64,000 nt of DNA from Phytopythium helicoides (Eukaryota > Oomycota > Peronosporomycetes > Pythiales > Pythiaceae), in contig JANFNE010000046.1 of the NCBI GenBank assembly GCA_024867545.1, forward strand, positions 472,582 through 536,581, in the 5' to 3' direction. Position numbers and translations under genes: made by a program. Shown in pieces: positions 33,327-45,220 of the stretch (positions within the stretch are counted from its first letter, which is position 1; each line of letters starts with the position of its first letter). Under the pieces are notes generated by a model, which saw only the letters and a list, made by a program, of their open reading frames with translations, had not been told where the DNA came from and did not search any database.

Positions 33327-35306
33327 ATGGCCCGCGCTCTTCCACGGCCGCCGCTTCTACTTGACGCGCGCGATCGCGCCGCAGCAGCGCGAGCGCGTGC
33401 GCGCCATCATCGAGGTGCGCCGTAACGAGGCCTTAACGCTGGCGCTAACGCCGGTGCTAACGCGGGCGCTGACCGGCTGCGAACGCAGGCGAACGGCGGG
33501 GAGGTGACGTCCGACCTGCGCGGCTCCATCCAGCTCGTGAGCCAGGAGCACCTGAGCCCTCAGACCGATTGGGTCGCGATCGAGTTCGTGCTCGACTCGG
33601 TCGAGCGCGGCGCGCTGCAGGATCTGAGCAACTACATGGGCGCCGAGCTCGAGCCGGCGCAGGCGGGGGGAGCCGCTCGGGATCAGCACGGCACAGGCGC
33701 AAGCGCAGCACGTTGGCGGGCGGCGGGGAAAGCGCATCAAGTACACCAAGGAGGACGACGCGCGCATGCTGCGCTTCCTGCAGGTGCGCGGTGCTTGACT
33801 TGTGGAGCACTTGCGGTGGAGAAAGCGCTCACCTGTGGTGAGCGGACTGCTTGCAGAGCCGACAGCTCAACAAGTCCATGGTCAGCGTCCCGATCAGTAT
33901 CTGGGCAGAGGCAGGCTCGTCGAAAGGTGAGGTTTGGCTACCGGAGGTTTGGGAGATGATGCCTCGCTAACACTGTAAGCCTGTTGCTCGCCTTCCCCAA
34001 CCGACAGGTGACGCTCCACTCGAGTCAAAGCATGAACGAGCGCTACCGCAAACAGCTACGCACCAAGACTGCGGCGGAGCGACGGGCAATCATTGCAGAG
34101 GGGCTGGTACGATCGACTCCGTGAAATTAGACTGTGTACTAGTGCTAAGCATTCGCTGCTTCTTTTGCAGGCACAAGCCCAAGCGCGCACAGAAGAAACC
34201 AACGATCCAATCGAAGATGCCGACGATGGAGAGAACCCTCCCAGCACCGCAAGCAACAGCGCAGACAACAGCGGTGACGATGCTGCCGACAACGGAGAAC
34301 AAGAAACTCCACCAACTCGTTCCGAGCCCGCTGTTGAACCTTCACCTCATCCCAGTCCAGAAGAGTCGAAAGACGAAGAGGCTGTTGTCCCAGAAACCCA
34401 GGAGGGCCACATCAAGAAGCGCCTCCGTCGCTCGACTGTGCAGCAAGCAGCTGCGAGTCCTGGCCTTCCGGCAGTCCGGCAGCGTCGCCATTCTTCTCCT
34501 GTGAGAGCGTCTGAGCTACCGACTAGTGGACGAGAACCAGCACGTCGGCAGTCGACTGGAGCGACACAGCGCCTCTCAGTGACGCGTTCGAATGGCCAGC
34601 ACTCACCCAAGCAAGTAACGTCACCAATTGGTGCAGGTCGAAAACGAGGCCGTGTGAATGAAGCCGAAGAGTTGGCGATGTGGTGATGAACATGATGATG
34701 AAAGCAAACAAGAAGCCTGGCGCGGATGGCGAGCGTGGCGTCTACTTTACAAGCTTCTGGGCAAAGGCTCTGGAGGACTCCTCCGCACGTCGTCGCCTGC
34801 ACAATCTGTTTGAGCCCTCGCTAGAAGCGCAATCGTCGGAGCCTGCAACGCCTTCTCAAGGAAGACCAGCGGGTCAAGAGCAGGCGCTCGACTCTAGTGC
34901 TGCAAGCACACCGCAAACGATGCGAAAAAATGCGTTGTCTGATTCAAGTCGCGAGGATGAGGCGACTGAGGGCACTCAACAGCTGCCTTCGATGACATTT
35001 TCGAGCGAGCAGGAGATGGACTTGCAGATTGCTCGAATTCAGTTCGAGACACGAATGGACTTGCCCACAGTCATCCACGCGCTTTACTATGCGAGTGGAG
35101 ACTACACGAAAACCAAGGCATTCCTCAAGGGCCAGTCACCTGCCGGGATCTGGTCGGCTGAGGACGATGAGCTGCTCGGAAGCTTGATCAGTGAGGAGAC
35201 TACACGGGGCGAGATTGAGGAAGCCATCCAGAATGGCGTTCTTTCGAGCTTGCGTGTCCCCCATAGCGTCGACGAGGTGCTCGTTCGCATCCAGTATCTG
35301 TTGTAG
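33327..35306 (+). CDS. RAP1: RAP1-like telomere protein (BRCT + Myb), with homopolymer frame breaks
   Basis: The first two exons form a BRCT domain: ALFHGRRFYLTRAIAPQQRE, then ANGGEVTSDLRGSIQLVSQE and DWVAIEFVLDSV. A basic linker (ARHRRKRSTL) leads to a Myb-type start, KRIKYTKEDDARMLRFL, continued by introns at GTGCGC...GCAG and GTGAGG...ACAG into RQLNKSMVSVPISIWAEAG and MNERYRKQLRTKTAAERRA. A long acidic, basic-spotted middle follows (HIKKRLRRSTVQQ). The C-terminal block is VIHALYYASGDYTKTKAFLK with GIWSAEDDELLGSL. BRCT-Myb-acidic-helical C-terminus is the order of RAP1/TERF2IP, a shelterin-type telomere protein. Frame breaks sit near 33,331 (CCC), 33,668 (G run), 33,726 (GGGG) and 34,674. 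Confidence 0.7.
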
Positions 35307-35388
35307 CTTGCTGGCGTGTGAGAAGTGTTTTGGATATGAGGCTAGAGTTTGTTCGTCATAGTTTGCTCTAGGAATAACGAGTGATTCT

Positions 35389-36836
35389 CTACTGTACACG
35401 TTCCAGCGTCTGGTGGAATATCATGGCTCCGTCGAGCAGGGTTTTCGTGGAGTTTCGGTTGATGTGATAGGGCGTGGCGACGCCAGAGGTTGGCACGACA
35501 TACGTGATTCCGACAGGCTCGCTCAGCGAGGATCGCCTGCGCTCTTCAAACTCTCTCCGGAACTCACTTGTCGGGATTCCGTGCAGCAGAACAACCGAGT
35601 GTGCACGCTTCAGCTTCATCCACCCGGCGACCGGCACCGACGCCCCATCAGAGTCCAACGCGGACGATTGTCGGCTGATGCGCCCGGTACTGCTACCGCT
35701 GCTGGTACTGCTGCTGCAGTTGCTGTTGCTGTTGCTGTTACTGTTACTGCTGCTGGTGCCAACGCCGCCACTAGTGCTGCTCAACGTACCGCTTAAACTG
35801 CTTGATCTACTGGTGCTCGTGGTGCTGTCGAGTCCGAGCTCGAGGCGGCCGTGTGCATCCAGAAATGCGTGGTCGGATTTCGGTTGTTCCAAGTGCTTTT
35901 CCCCCTCGTGAACATGCTGTTGCTGTTGCTGCTGCTCATAGTGCCGCTCAAACCACTCGTACATGACCTCATACGTTGTCATGTGCCGAAACGATAGATA
36001 GATGTGGAATGACGCCAGAACAATGATGCAGATGAGCTGCATCAGCGGCAACACTGACAGAGCAATCATGGCTGCAATGATCGCAGAGCCGTTTGGCCGG
36101 CTCTCGGAAGACTGCGCGTGCACTCGCGCGATCGAGTAGCCCGTCACGATGAGCTGCGTGAGGAGTTGGAGCATCGTGCAAGACAGCAGCCCGACGAAGA
36201 GCTGGTAGTTGCGCGACCCGATGCACGTGTTGAGGTACACGCAGTGGTGGTCGAAGCCGGCCACGCACTTGTTGCACACGGAGCAGTGGCGCGTGCGCCG
36301 GACGAGAAACACATCGCACACGCCGCACTTCGCCACCCTGCTCGTGGCGAAGGCGTTTGGTGTGGCCTGGTCCCTCGTCGAGGTCGGCAGCTGTGCGCTG
36401 ACAGTGGCGTACGTGGGAGCGCTGTGTGCGTCGAGCGCGCCAGTCGAGCCCGGTGCCTCGCGGTCTCTCCGCCTGGCGATCAGCGCGGGGTCTGCCGGGT
36501 CGTACACGGAGATCTGCAGCATTGCAACGTCAGCGTAGTGCCGTCATGCCGAAGCGCGAGCCCACTCACCGCCAGGAAGAGCCCCGCGGTGACCGCGAGC
36601 TGCGCCGAGTAGAGCACGAGCACTGTCTGCTGCACGTAGGAGGGCAGCTCGCGCACGCTGAGTCCGTAGAAGACGCCGCTGGAGAGCAGCCAAATGCCTG
36701 CGACCTGCTCCGAGCGTCAGTCCCGCGCGGCCATCGCCGCTCGCGGCTAGAGAGAAGCGCGACGTACCACGAGCTGCGCCGGGTGCAGCGGCCGCTCGAG
36801 CCCGTGGCGCCGCCGCCGAGGCCCCGCGCCGCCCAT
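35389..36836 (-). CDS. DHHC palmitoyltransferase
   Basis: An integral membrane S-acyltransferase that attaches palmitate to cysteines, usually at Golgi or plasma membrane. Exons 36,836-36,768, 36,704-36,570 and 36,513-35,389 join to 443 codons including stop. Two N-terminal membrane segments (IWLLSSGVFYGLSV; LVLYSAQLAVTAGLFLA) precede the Cys-rich domain, CGVCDVFLVRRTRHCSVCNK then FDHHCVYLNTCIG, with the catalytic Cys in DHHC. Two more membrane segments follow (LLSCTMLQLLTQLIVTGYSI; MIALSVLPLMQLICIIVLAS). The tail carries polyglutamine (YEQQQQQQH) and a Ser/Asn run of about 35 residues encoded by trinucleotide repeats. No frame breaks. It shares a divergent promoter with QTRT2. Confidence 0.92.
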
Positions 36837-37130
36837 CTCCTGCAGTGCGCGCGTCTGCGCGCCGTCGCCACTGGGCCCGCGCGCTAGTCGCGTCGCCATT
36901 TAATTCGGGAGCTCGACTCGCGGAAACCGCCCGCGCCGCCCGCCTCGCATGTGGCGCGGCGAGATGATATCCGCGAGCATGTGGCACCCATACGAAAATC
37001 CAGTGGGCGGGTTTGTGGCCAATCATACGGCCGGATTCAGGAGATATTGGCCAATGAGCGCGCCTCCTCGGGTGCGCCGGTGGGATCCCGCGCGAGTCTG
37101 CAAATGGTGGAGGCGCGCGCTCCGGAGGAC
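36837..37130. promoter_or_regulatory. Divergent promoter between DHHC gene and QTRT2
   Basis: 294 bp with GGCCAATCATA (~37,018) and TTGGCCAATGAG (~37,049), the latter with ATTGG on both strands. No TATA box. Confidence 0.45.
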
Positions 37131-38568
<1,438 letters not shown>

Positions 38569-38684
38569 TTATGGAGCAATAGAGAGCAGTGCTAGCCCCC
38601 ATGTGTTGAATGTCCAGGATGGCCATGACGAGCTTTTCAACCATAGGCACCGGAGAGCCACCGCTTCCGCCATCGGAGCATGTG

Positions 38685-39226
38685 CTACTTGTCCCTGTAT
38701 GCGATGGCCGCTTCGAGCTCATCATCCTCAATTGCGCAGCACTCGTCAGAGTTCATCTGTGCACCAGGCCGAAGCTCCAACAGGTTGAGGTAAATGAACC
38801 CCACACGGGTGTCCAAGAGCGTTCGCGCGCGGATGAGTCCGCGCAAGGTCAAATACTTGACGGGCTTCTTGTCGATGGTCAACGCCACGATCTCGGAGTC
38901 TGGAGCAAACTCCGCGACGTCACCAAGAAGAAAGCGAAGGGTGGCCTTGAACAGAATCCGGTCTGCGCGTTTCAACCTTTCAAGGCTCTTCGCCAGGAGC
39001 CGTAAAGATCTGTTGCAAGGCTACGAATTGGGTGCTTTCTCGGGAGAGCACTGGCGCGCTGCAACAGTAGCTGCAACTGGCAGTACGTTCCTGCTGCTGC
39101 TGCTGCTGCTGCTCTCACGCATCGCGTCGTAGCGTCGGCGGTGGGTCCAAGTGTCCTCTTGACCCCACGCGCAGATTGATGAAGTGCCCTTTGAAGTTCG
39201 TCGTTGTGTGACTTCTCGGTAGTCAC
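38685..39226 (-). CDS. Unknown conserved-looking protein
   Basis: An N-terminal frame from 39,226 (MTTEKSHNDELQRALHQS) includes an alanine run coded by (GCA)n. The second frame reads RLLAKSLERLKRADRILFKA, GDVAEFAPDSEIVALTIDKK, TLRGLIRARTLLDTRVGFIY and ends AYRDK at 38,685. The sequence CCTTGCAACAG before the second frame is a good 3' splice site at ~39,008, so a GTACTG...AACAG intron of about 85 bp may join them; a single-base break is the alternative. The family is not recognised. There is no signal peptide or membrane segment. The start lies opposite the bZIP gene across a CCAAT-rich promoter. Confidence 0.5.
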
Positions 39227-39317
39227 AGTTGGACTTCTATGTGGCCAACATAGAACTTACCGTTTTCGCGTCTCTGATTGGCTTATAACACTAGTTATAG
39301 ACAAATCCGAGGCGCGG
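39213..39317. repeat. Second copy of the palindromic CCAAT element
   Basis: In reverse orientation this matches 14,562-14,667: GTGACTACCGAG (39,214-39,225), the GTTTTCGCGTCTCTGATTGG arm and the CTATAACTAGT centre (39,267-39,317). The outer TGACTACC end present in the other copy is missing on one side here. It overlaps the first codons of the unknown minus-strand gene and supplies part of the bZIP promoter. Confidence 0.45.
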
Positions 39318-39527
39318 ATTGATATTCAACGCGTTTGTATGCAGAATGTAGAATGGTTCTCCACGCCGGTTGGCTGGAAATACAGCCAATCACGGTTCGC
39401 CAACTCAAGATGCGTTCCCGCTCGCGGATTGGCTGAAAAACTGTGGAGCGATCTGATTGGCGCGTGCAGGCTGGCCGGAATGCTGGTCTCCCCCTTTCTC
39501 TCCTCGCGGCAGCAGTCATTCGGCAAT
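39227..39527. promoter_or_regulatory. Divergent CCAAT-rich promoter of the bZIP gene
   Basis: Five ATTGG/CCAAT-type cores: GATTGGCTTAT (~39,276), GTTGGCTGG with its mirror AGCCAATCACG (~39,369 and ~39,387), GATTGGCTGAA (~39,427) and GATTGGCGCG (~39,455). The frame upstream of the bZIP ATG is open but is promoter-like, so I exclude it from the protein. Confidence 0.5.
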
Positions 39528-41162
39528 ATGCCGCGCGCTGGTGCCGACGAGGAGCTGGCGGGGTGCATGATGGACGAGCTGCTGTTCCACGACGCGGCGG
39601 GGGCGCTGGCGCTGGCGGCGGACGACGACGACGCGTTCGTGGACTCGCTGCTGCGGCTGGAGGGCGCGGACCCGGCGGCCTCGGCCGACGACCTGGAGGT
39701 GGCGCTGCTGGCCGGCGAGATGCTGCTGGACGCGGCGCACCCGGCCGCGCTCGCGCTGTACGACGACGATGCGGCCACGGACGTGGCCAGCGAGAGCGCC
39801 TCGCCGCCGCCGGCGCTCGCCGACCTTGCGGCGGACTCTCCGGCTCCGTCACCGGCCTCGCCCGCGCTGTCGGCGGCGGCTTCCTCGCCCTGCCAGCCGT
39901 ACTCACCGCCGCGAGTGGTGAGTACGGCTGCGACGCCGTCGGCTCGACGCGCGGCGCCAGCCATCCGCCCCGCGCCCCCGCAAAAGGCGGACCCGACGGC
40001 GCCCTCGCACGTGGCGGCGCTGCCGTTCCCGACCAACGCGCTGCCGTACGCGCTGCCCATCGCCTACTTCCCGGCGGCCGCGCTCAACGCCAACCAAAAG
40101 CGCCCGTTCACCGAGGTGTTCCCGGGAGACTCGACGGACGCGCAGGTGGACAGCAAGAGCTCCGGCGGCGTCGACAGCGGCAACGACCACTCGGCCAAAA
40201 AATCCAAGCGCGAGATCCGCCAGATGAAGAACCGCGAGAGCGCCAACAAGAGCCGCCTCAAGCGCAAGGCGCAGCTGAGCGAGCTCTCGACCGAGGTGGC
40301 CGAGCTCAAGAAGAAGGAGCAGGAGCTCCAAATGGTCATCGCCGGACTGCGCGCCGAAAACAAGTCGCTGCAAAACCAAAACTCGTTCCTGCAGTCCCTC
40401 GTGACGAACTTTAAGCACGGCGAGCACAGCGCCAACAGCGCGTCACCGGCGCTCGCGCTGCAGCCGCGCCAGTACCAGCAGCAGCCTCAGAAACTCATCG
40501 CGTCATGCGACCACCACCCGTCGATTCCTTCGCACACCAACTTCATCGCGCTGCCTATGATCGACATGATGGACCTCGAGAGCTACCAGGAAGCCGAGGA
40601 AGAGTTCGCGCTCATTGAGAAGCGCTCTGTTAAGCGGAAGCGCTCGTCGCTCAAGTCCCTCACGACCGCGTCCGCCGCCACGCTGACCATGTGTGCGTCG
40701 GTGTTCGGCATTACGCTGCTCACCAACTACGACGGCGACTACACCGCCACGAGCCACATTCGCCACTCGGGCCGCGTGCTTCACGAGGCGGGTCCAACCT
40801 CTCCTGCACTTGGCGCGGAAGGATGCTCTCCCGATCAGCCGTCACTGGCTGGGCTTCTGTGGGACAAGCTCCTGAGTGCGTGGGCTGTTCTGTCTTCATC
40901 GGATCTGGCATACGGCGTCCTGTTGAACGTGCTGTCGTTCATGATCATCATGATGGTCTACCACTGGTGGCAGCAGCCGTCGTCGTCTGAGCCAACAAAA
41001 CACAAGACCAGTCGGAGCCACTGTGATGCTCGCGGCAGTCGTTCGGCCCACCGGCGCCACCGCATCTGTGGGCACGAAGTGAACGGGAGTATGAAGCAGA
41101 GAAGTGCCAGTTGGCAGCCACAGACTCCAGAGGATCATGGGAGCGACAGCGACACGCTGTGA
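39528..41162 (+). CDS. Membrane-anchored bZIP transcription factor (ATF6/plant bZIP17-like)
   Basis: A 544-residue intronless frame. The N-terminal third is acidic and hydrophobic (MPRAGADEELAGCMMDELLF; ALAADDDDAFVDSLLRLEG), typical of an activation domain. Residues ~220-285 are the bZIP: basic region REIRQMKNRESANKSRLKRK with the DNA-contacting N and R, then a leucine zipper with heptad L/V/I positions (LSELSTEVAELKKKEQELQM). Two hydrophobic spans follow: TASAATLTMCASVFGITLL (~res 385) and YGVLLNVLSFMIIMMVYHWW (~res 465). This order is that of stress sensors kept in the ER and released by proteolysis, as in ATF6. No S1P site (RxxL) is certain, though RKRSSLKSL lies just before the first span. 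The start is the ATG at 39,528. Confidence 0.85.
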   Translation: MPRAGADEELAGCMMDELLFHDAAGALALAADDDDAFVDSLLRLEGADPAASADDLEVALLAGEMLLDAAHPAALALYDDDAATDVASESASPPPALADLAADSPAPSPASPALSAAASSPCQPYSPPRVVSTAATPSARRAAPAIRPAPPQKADPTAPSHVAALPFPTNALPYALPIAYFPAAALNANQKRPFTEVFPGDSTDAQVDSKSSGGVDSGNDHSAKKSKREIRQMKNRESANKSRLKRKAQLSELSTEVAELKKKEQELQMVIAGLRAENKSLQNQNSFLQSLVTNFKHGEHSANSASPALALQPRQYQQQPQKLIASCDHHPSIPSHTNFIALPMIDMMDLESYQEAEEEFALIEKRSVKRKRSSLKSLTTASAATLTMCASVFGITLLTNYDGDYTATSHIRHSGRVLHEAGPTSPALGAEGCSPDQPSLAGLLWDKLLSAWAVLSSSDLAYGVLLNVLSFMIIMMVYHWWQQPSSSEPTKHKTSRSHCDARGSRSAHRRHRICGHEVNGSMKQRSASWQPQTPEDHGSDSDTL

Positions 41163-41242
41163 AGTGAAGTCAGGAAGTATTTTATTGTGATGCATGTGCA
41201 ATGACGCTAATGGCAGGTCGGCCTCGCCAGATAAATACTGTA

Positions 41243-44131
41243 TCATCGTGTATCTAGCTCTAAACGCGTCGAGTTCATCTTGTCGCCATCGAACCCTTCT
41301 TCCTTCTCGTCCAGCGCAACAGACCGCAGGTGCACGACCAAGTGCTCCACCGGAGCTGCCTCGCGCTCGAAGAGTAGCGCGATGCCCGTATCTGGCTCCG
41401 TGAGTTCTTGACCCAAGTGGACACATTGGCGGAACAGCTCGAGCGCCGACCAATTGCTTCGCTGCGAGCCAGCGTGCGCTGGTTGTGGAACAACTCGCCC
41501 AAGCACACCATCGTTGACAAAATCGGCGAACGCCTGGGTCTGCGTGAACTCGGCGAGGAACGGCTGTGCGTGCGGTGGCATGGATGCGCAGAACGCATAG
41601 CGATCGAAGCTCACTGAGAACGCGAGGATGGAGGAGCGACGGCGAGATTGCCGTCCGTACATGTCAGGTGCAGGCAGCGGCCGCTCAAGCATTGACGACG
41701 GAGGCGATTGGGAGAGCCCAGGTCCTCCCGGGCCATACGACACACTCGAGCTGCGCTCAACTCGAATGTAGTCGCGGTATTGGCGAAACAGCTTGGTGAA
41801 AAGAGCGGCAAATGCGCCACGAGCCGCGTCAACCCACGGCAGCATCTGATTCTCGGGCTCAATCTGAAGCGGGGAAAGCTGTGATAGCGATAGAAGCCGC
41901 TCCGCAAACTGGCACGCATTGTCGTATGGAAGCGGAGAGTTCAGGAACCGCAGACGAACCGGCCGTTTCTCTCTCCGAAGCCGATCGATCGTTTCTTCAA
42001 ACGTGAGATCAAGCGTCGGGATCCCATTGATGGCAACCAGGAAGCTGCCCGGGAAAATCAACCCTGAGCGCTCTGCTGGCCCCGAGAGTCCATTGTGCAA
42101 GCAAGGTAACGCCTTGACGACTGCCGATCCACTCAGTTGGGTACCGTGCTCGAAATTGTTGACTGCCAACAAGCGGAGGTGCGTCGACTCAAAGGTGATT
42201 CCGAGCTGAGTGGCATGCAAAACGAGTCGATCAGACTTTCGATTTCGATCCATGAAAGTAACACATATTCTGACGCACCGGTCCCTCTCCAAAAGCAAGT
42301 TCGACTTCATGAGAATGAGATCGTTGAATGAATCGGCTCGCAGGTGCCGCCACTGGTGATAACTTTGGCGATGGAGACGATTGTAGGTCGCTTCCTTTCT
42401 TTATCCTGCGACCTCGATGTCGCTTCAATCGAGAGCTTTTTGTGCTTCCAACAGGGCTTGGGACGATTCCAGTGAGAGCCTTTGTCAACTCATTGACTTC
42501 ACGTGATGGCAAGTGTGGAATGGCAAAGTCCATTGGAGTGTCATCCACTCGAGAAAAGATGGGCGACACAACTTTGTTTTTGTCCAGGTGGACAACGACG
42601 CAGGAGGCAAAAATCTGAGACCCAACACGAGTTGCCAACGAACTAGTGTGTAGCCCAATGATGTACGGAACGGGAGCCTGCCATTTCGCAGCAGTCACAT
42701 TAGATAGGGATCCGTGAGCGAGTGCGCGATTTGCAGACAAACCTGAAGATAGTCAATAAGCTTCACTGGTAGGAAAGGGATGTAGACGTGCTCCCATGTA
42801 AACGGATACATGAGCGCACACAACGCCTCGCACACGGGTGTCAAGAGTCCAAGGTGCTACTCATCATCCAATGATTTGTGAGTGCTGGGGTGAATGTTGG
42901 CTCACACCATCATCATATAGCACGTACGTTGGAATGGATGAGGATACGCTGCTCGAGCAGCATGCAATTGATGATGTAGACCACGTTCTCAAGGCTCAGA
43001 CACTGAAAGAGCAGCTGGAAGCAGTGATCATCTAGATGCGGGGCCTTGCCTCGCTGGACGTGATACCGCAGCACTTGCGGGTGTGCTTGCTCTTGGTTTG
43101 TGCCTTTGTCAGCGATGTCAGTAAGGTGGAGCTGAAGCACGCTTCCTGTGTGTGGTCGCTTCACATGTTTGATGAGATAGGCTAGCCTGCCATACACCTG
43201 CTCTTGCGACTCGTCGTTTTCTGGCAGCTCTTCGGGTCCAGCGACGCAGAATGCCGATGCGCGAACGGCGCTAACTTCGTCTTCAAAGGTTGGTTGAGCC
43301 TTCCCTTCCCCGTTTTGAAGCGTGCTGGAACTGTGGCGCGGAGAAATAAACCAGCTGCAATGGTCGCAGGCTTGAACAATGCGGTTGTGCACGTCTGTCG
43401 CTGCCTCTTCGTTCTGTCCGCTGAGTTGCCGATACACCCAGCTACAGCCAGTGTGGGATCGAAAGCGCTTCATGAGGTTCTACATCCGGATTAGCGGCAA
43501 TTCCTCCATCGCTGTGCGCACCTGACAATCTCTTTGAACAGCGAGAAGAACGGGTGTCTCGAGATCAGGCAGAACACGCGCGGTCGCCACACCGACCCTG
43601 GTCGTCGCCAAAGTGGTCCTCGTAAGCTGAGCAATAGGCTTTAGATCATCATGCTGCTCGCGTGCTCACCTTGACTGCCGGACTCCTCGAAGCAGTGCAG
43701 TGCAAAGCCGTAAGCGCGCGTGCCGTCCCCGCATGTGAGCAGGAACGAGAAGAACGACGGGCGGCGGTCGTACGCCGACGGATCGCGCAGCACGTCGCCG
43801 TCCGGCACGCAGAACTGCGCCAACCCACGCGCAACTGTCAGTCCGCGCGTTCACGCAGCCACACAACACGGAAGCGACCGCCAGACGCACGAACTGCACG
43901 CCACTCGGCAGCGGGAAGTCGGCGTGGTCGGCGAGTGGCAGGCGGCGCACGACGCGGCGCTCGAGCGCGTCGCCCTCGAGCTGCTGCCTGTCGCCTGCCG
44001 AGCAGCGAGGGGAGCCGCGGCCGCCGTTAGCTATCGGAGCGACAGAGAGAGAGCGACGGGGAGCGACACGCACCGCCGGCGGGCTCCGCCACGACCTCCA
44101 CGAAGTAGTCGGCCAGGCGCTCGGCCATCAT
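41243..44131 (-). CDS. DENN-domain Rab exchange factor with internal PDZ domain
   Basis: DENN proteins activate Rab GTPases by promoting GDP release. Exons 1-3 (44,131-44,074; 43,994-43,891; 43,814-43,670) give uDENN: ERRVVRRLPLADHADFPLPS, FFCVPDG, FFSFLLTCGDG. The next exons give PRVFCLISRHPFFSLFKEI and the cDENN core LLFQCLSLENVVYIINCMLL with EQRILIHSNHLGLLTPVCE and PFLPVKLIDYLQ. After APVPYIIGLHTSSL comes a basic serine-rich linker. A PDZ domain (GPLGITFESTHLRLLAVNNF... PGSFLVAINGIPTLDLTFEE) is joined by a GTGCGT...CTCAG intron, and dDENN ends the protein (FTKLFRQYRDYI; FLAEFTQTQAFADFV). All frames connect through GT-AG introns of 40-90 bp. A PDZ inside the tripartite DENN module is unusual. 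The start could be either of two tandem ATGs. Confidence 0.85.
42066..43637 (-). repeat. Right arm of the 1.57-kb inverted duplication
   Basis: Partner of 16,203-17,775. This copy sits inside an intact gene and so is the likelier source. The difference in arm length is one base. Confidence 0.85.
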
Positions 44132-44337
44132 GGCCGCGATAGTCGCTGCAAATAGGCCACGGCGCGGGCTACATGCGCGATTCCCGCGTTCTATGCGCTG
44201 TTTTAGTATTATTTATTATGGTTGAGCAGCTGGATATGTGATTTAGAGACATACGACGGCTGTATTCAGGAAAGAAGAACACTTACTCACCAAAAAGAGC
44301 TGCAGCCGCCGCGTTTGACGCGCCGGAAGCGCAAGGC
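44132..44337. other. DENN gene upstream region and left junction of the tandem array
   Basis: Unique sequence up to ~44,337, where GCGTGAGTAAGTGAG joins the array partway through a unit (other units read AAGGAGTGAGTAAGTGAG). No direct repeat marks the junction. Confidence 0.5.
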
Positions 44338-44550
44338 GTGAGTAAGTGAGAGAGCGATTGACATGGTGGTGGTGTATAGATATGTGTGAGGCAGTGTATC
44401 GAAGGTGTGTATCGCGATGATTTGGTTGGGGTGTTTCTTTTGATTTGGGTTGGTTGGATTGTATGTATTGATGTGTGTGTTGGTTGTGTGTCTATTTGGG
44501 TACTGAATTAAGTATGTATTGATCGAAGGAGTTGAGGACGGAGGTGTGTT

Positions 44551-44648
<98 letters not shown>

Positions 44649-44780
44649 GTAGTAGCAAATTACAAGCGTGAGCACGAGTGCAAGTGCAAGCCCAAGTGCA
44701 AGTGCAAGTGCAAACGCGAGCGCGAGGGAGCAAGAGAGAGGCAGGGAGCAAGGGAGCAAGGGTAGAAAGGGAGAAAGGAG

Positions 44781-44787
44781 AAAAGTG
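44781..44787 (-). terminator. RNA polymerase III terminator of the array tRNAs (copy 1 shown)
   Basis: Directly after the tRNA 3' end the transcribed strand reads CACTTTTCTCC. The TTTT run is a minimal Pol III stop, and it is present in all 18 copies, including the diverged copy 10. Confidence 0.7.
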
Positions 44788-44859
44788 GGGCCTCACCGGG
44801 AATCGAACCCGGGACCTCTCGCACCCGAAGCGAGAATCATACCACTAGACCACGAGGCC
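44788..44859 (-). tRNA. tRNA-Pro(CGG): tRNA-Pro(CGG), copy 1
   Basis: 72 nt. Acceptor GGCCTCG pairs with TGAGGCC (one G-U). A box is TGGTCTAGTGG, anticodon loop TTCGGGT with CGG at 34-36, and B box GGTTCGATTCC. T-stem CCGGG/CCCGG is perfect, discriminator C is as in eukaryotic tRNA-Pro, and there is no intron. It reads CCG codons, common in the G/C3-rich genes here. A TTTATTTGG lies 5'. The (GA) tract beyond its 3' end is ~94 bp, the longest in the array. Confidence 0.97.
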
Positions 44860-45220
44860 AAGCCAAATAAACAAACACACAATAACACACACATGCTCAC
44901 ATACGCACACCAAATCACAACACACACACACACACACTCCATTCCACCACCCTTTCACCACACTACAACCATATGCTTTCATATTCACCTAGTTATTCCT
45001 CCCTCCCTCCCTCCCTCCCTCCCTCCCTTTCTTCTTTCTTTCTTTCTTTCTTTCTTTCTTTACCCATCCCTCTCTTTCTTTCCTTTCACGAACACACCCC
45101 TTCACCAAGTCACACAACCACTCTTATTCAACACAATACTCATCCTCGTCCTTTCTTTCATACACGACACTCATTCAATCATTCACTCAAGTTGGAAGTT
45201 GGAAGTTGGACTGGAGGTTC

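Noticed and set aside
39204..39527. 108-codon N-terminal extension of the bZIP protein
   Set aside because: It spans CCAAT boxes and the palindromic element, and its composition changes sharply at 39,528.
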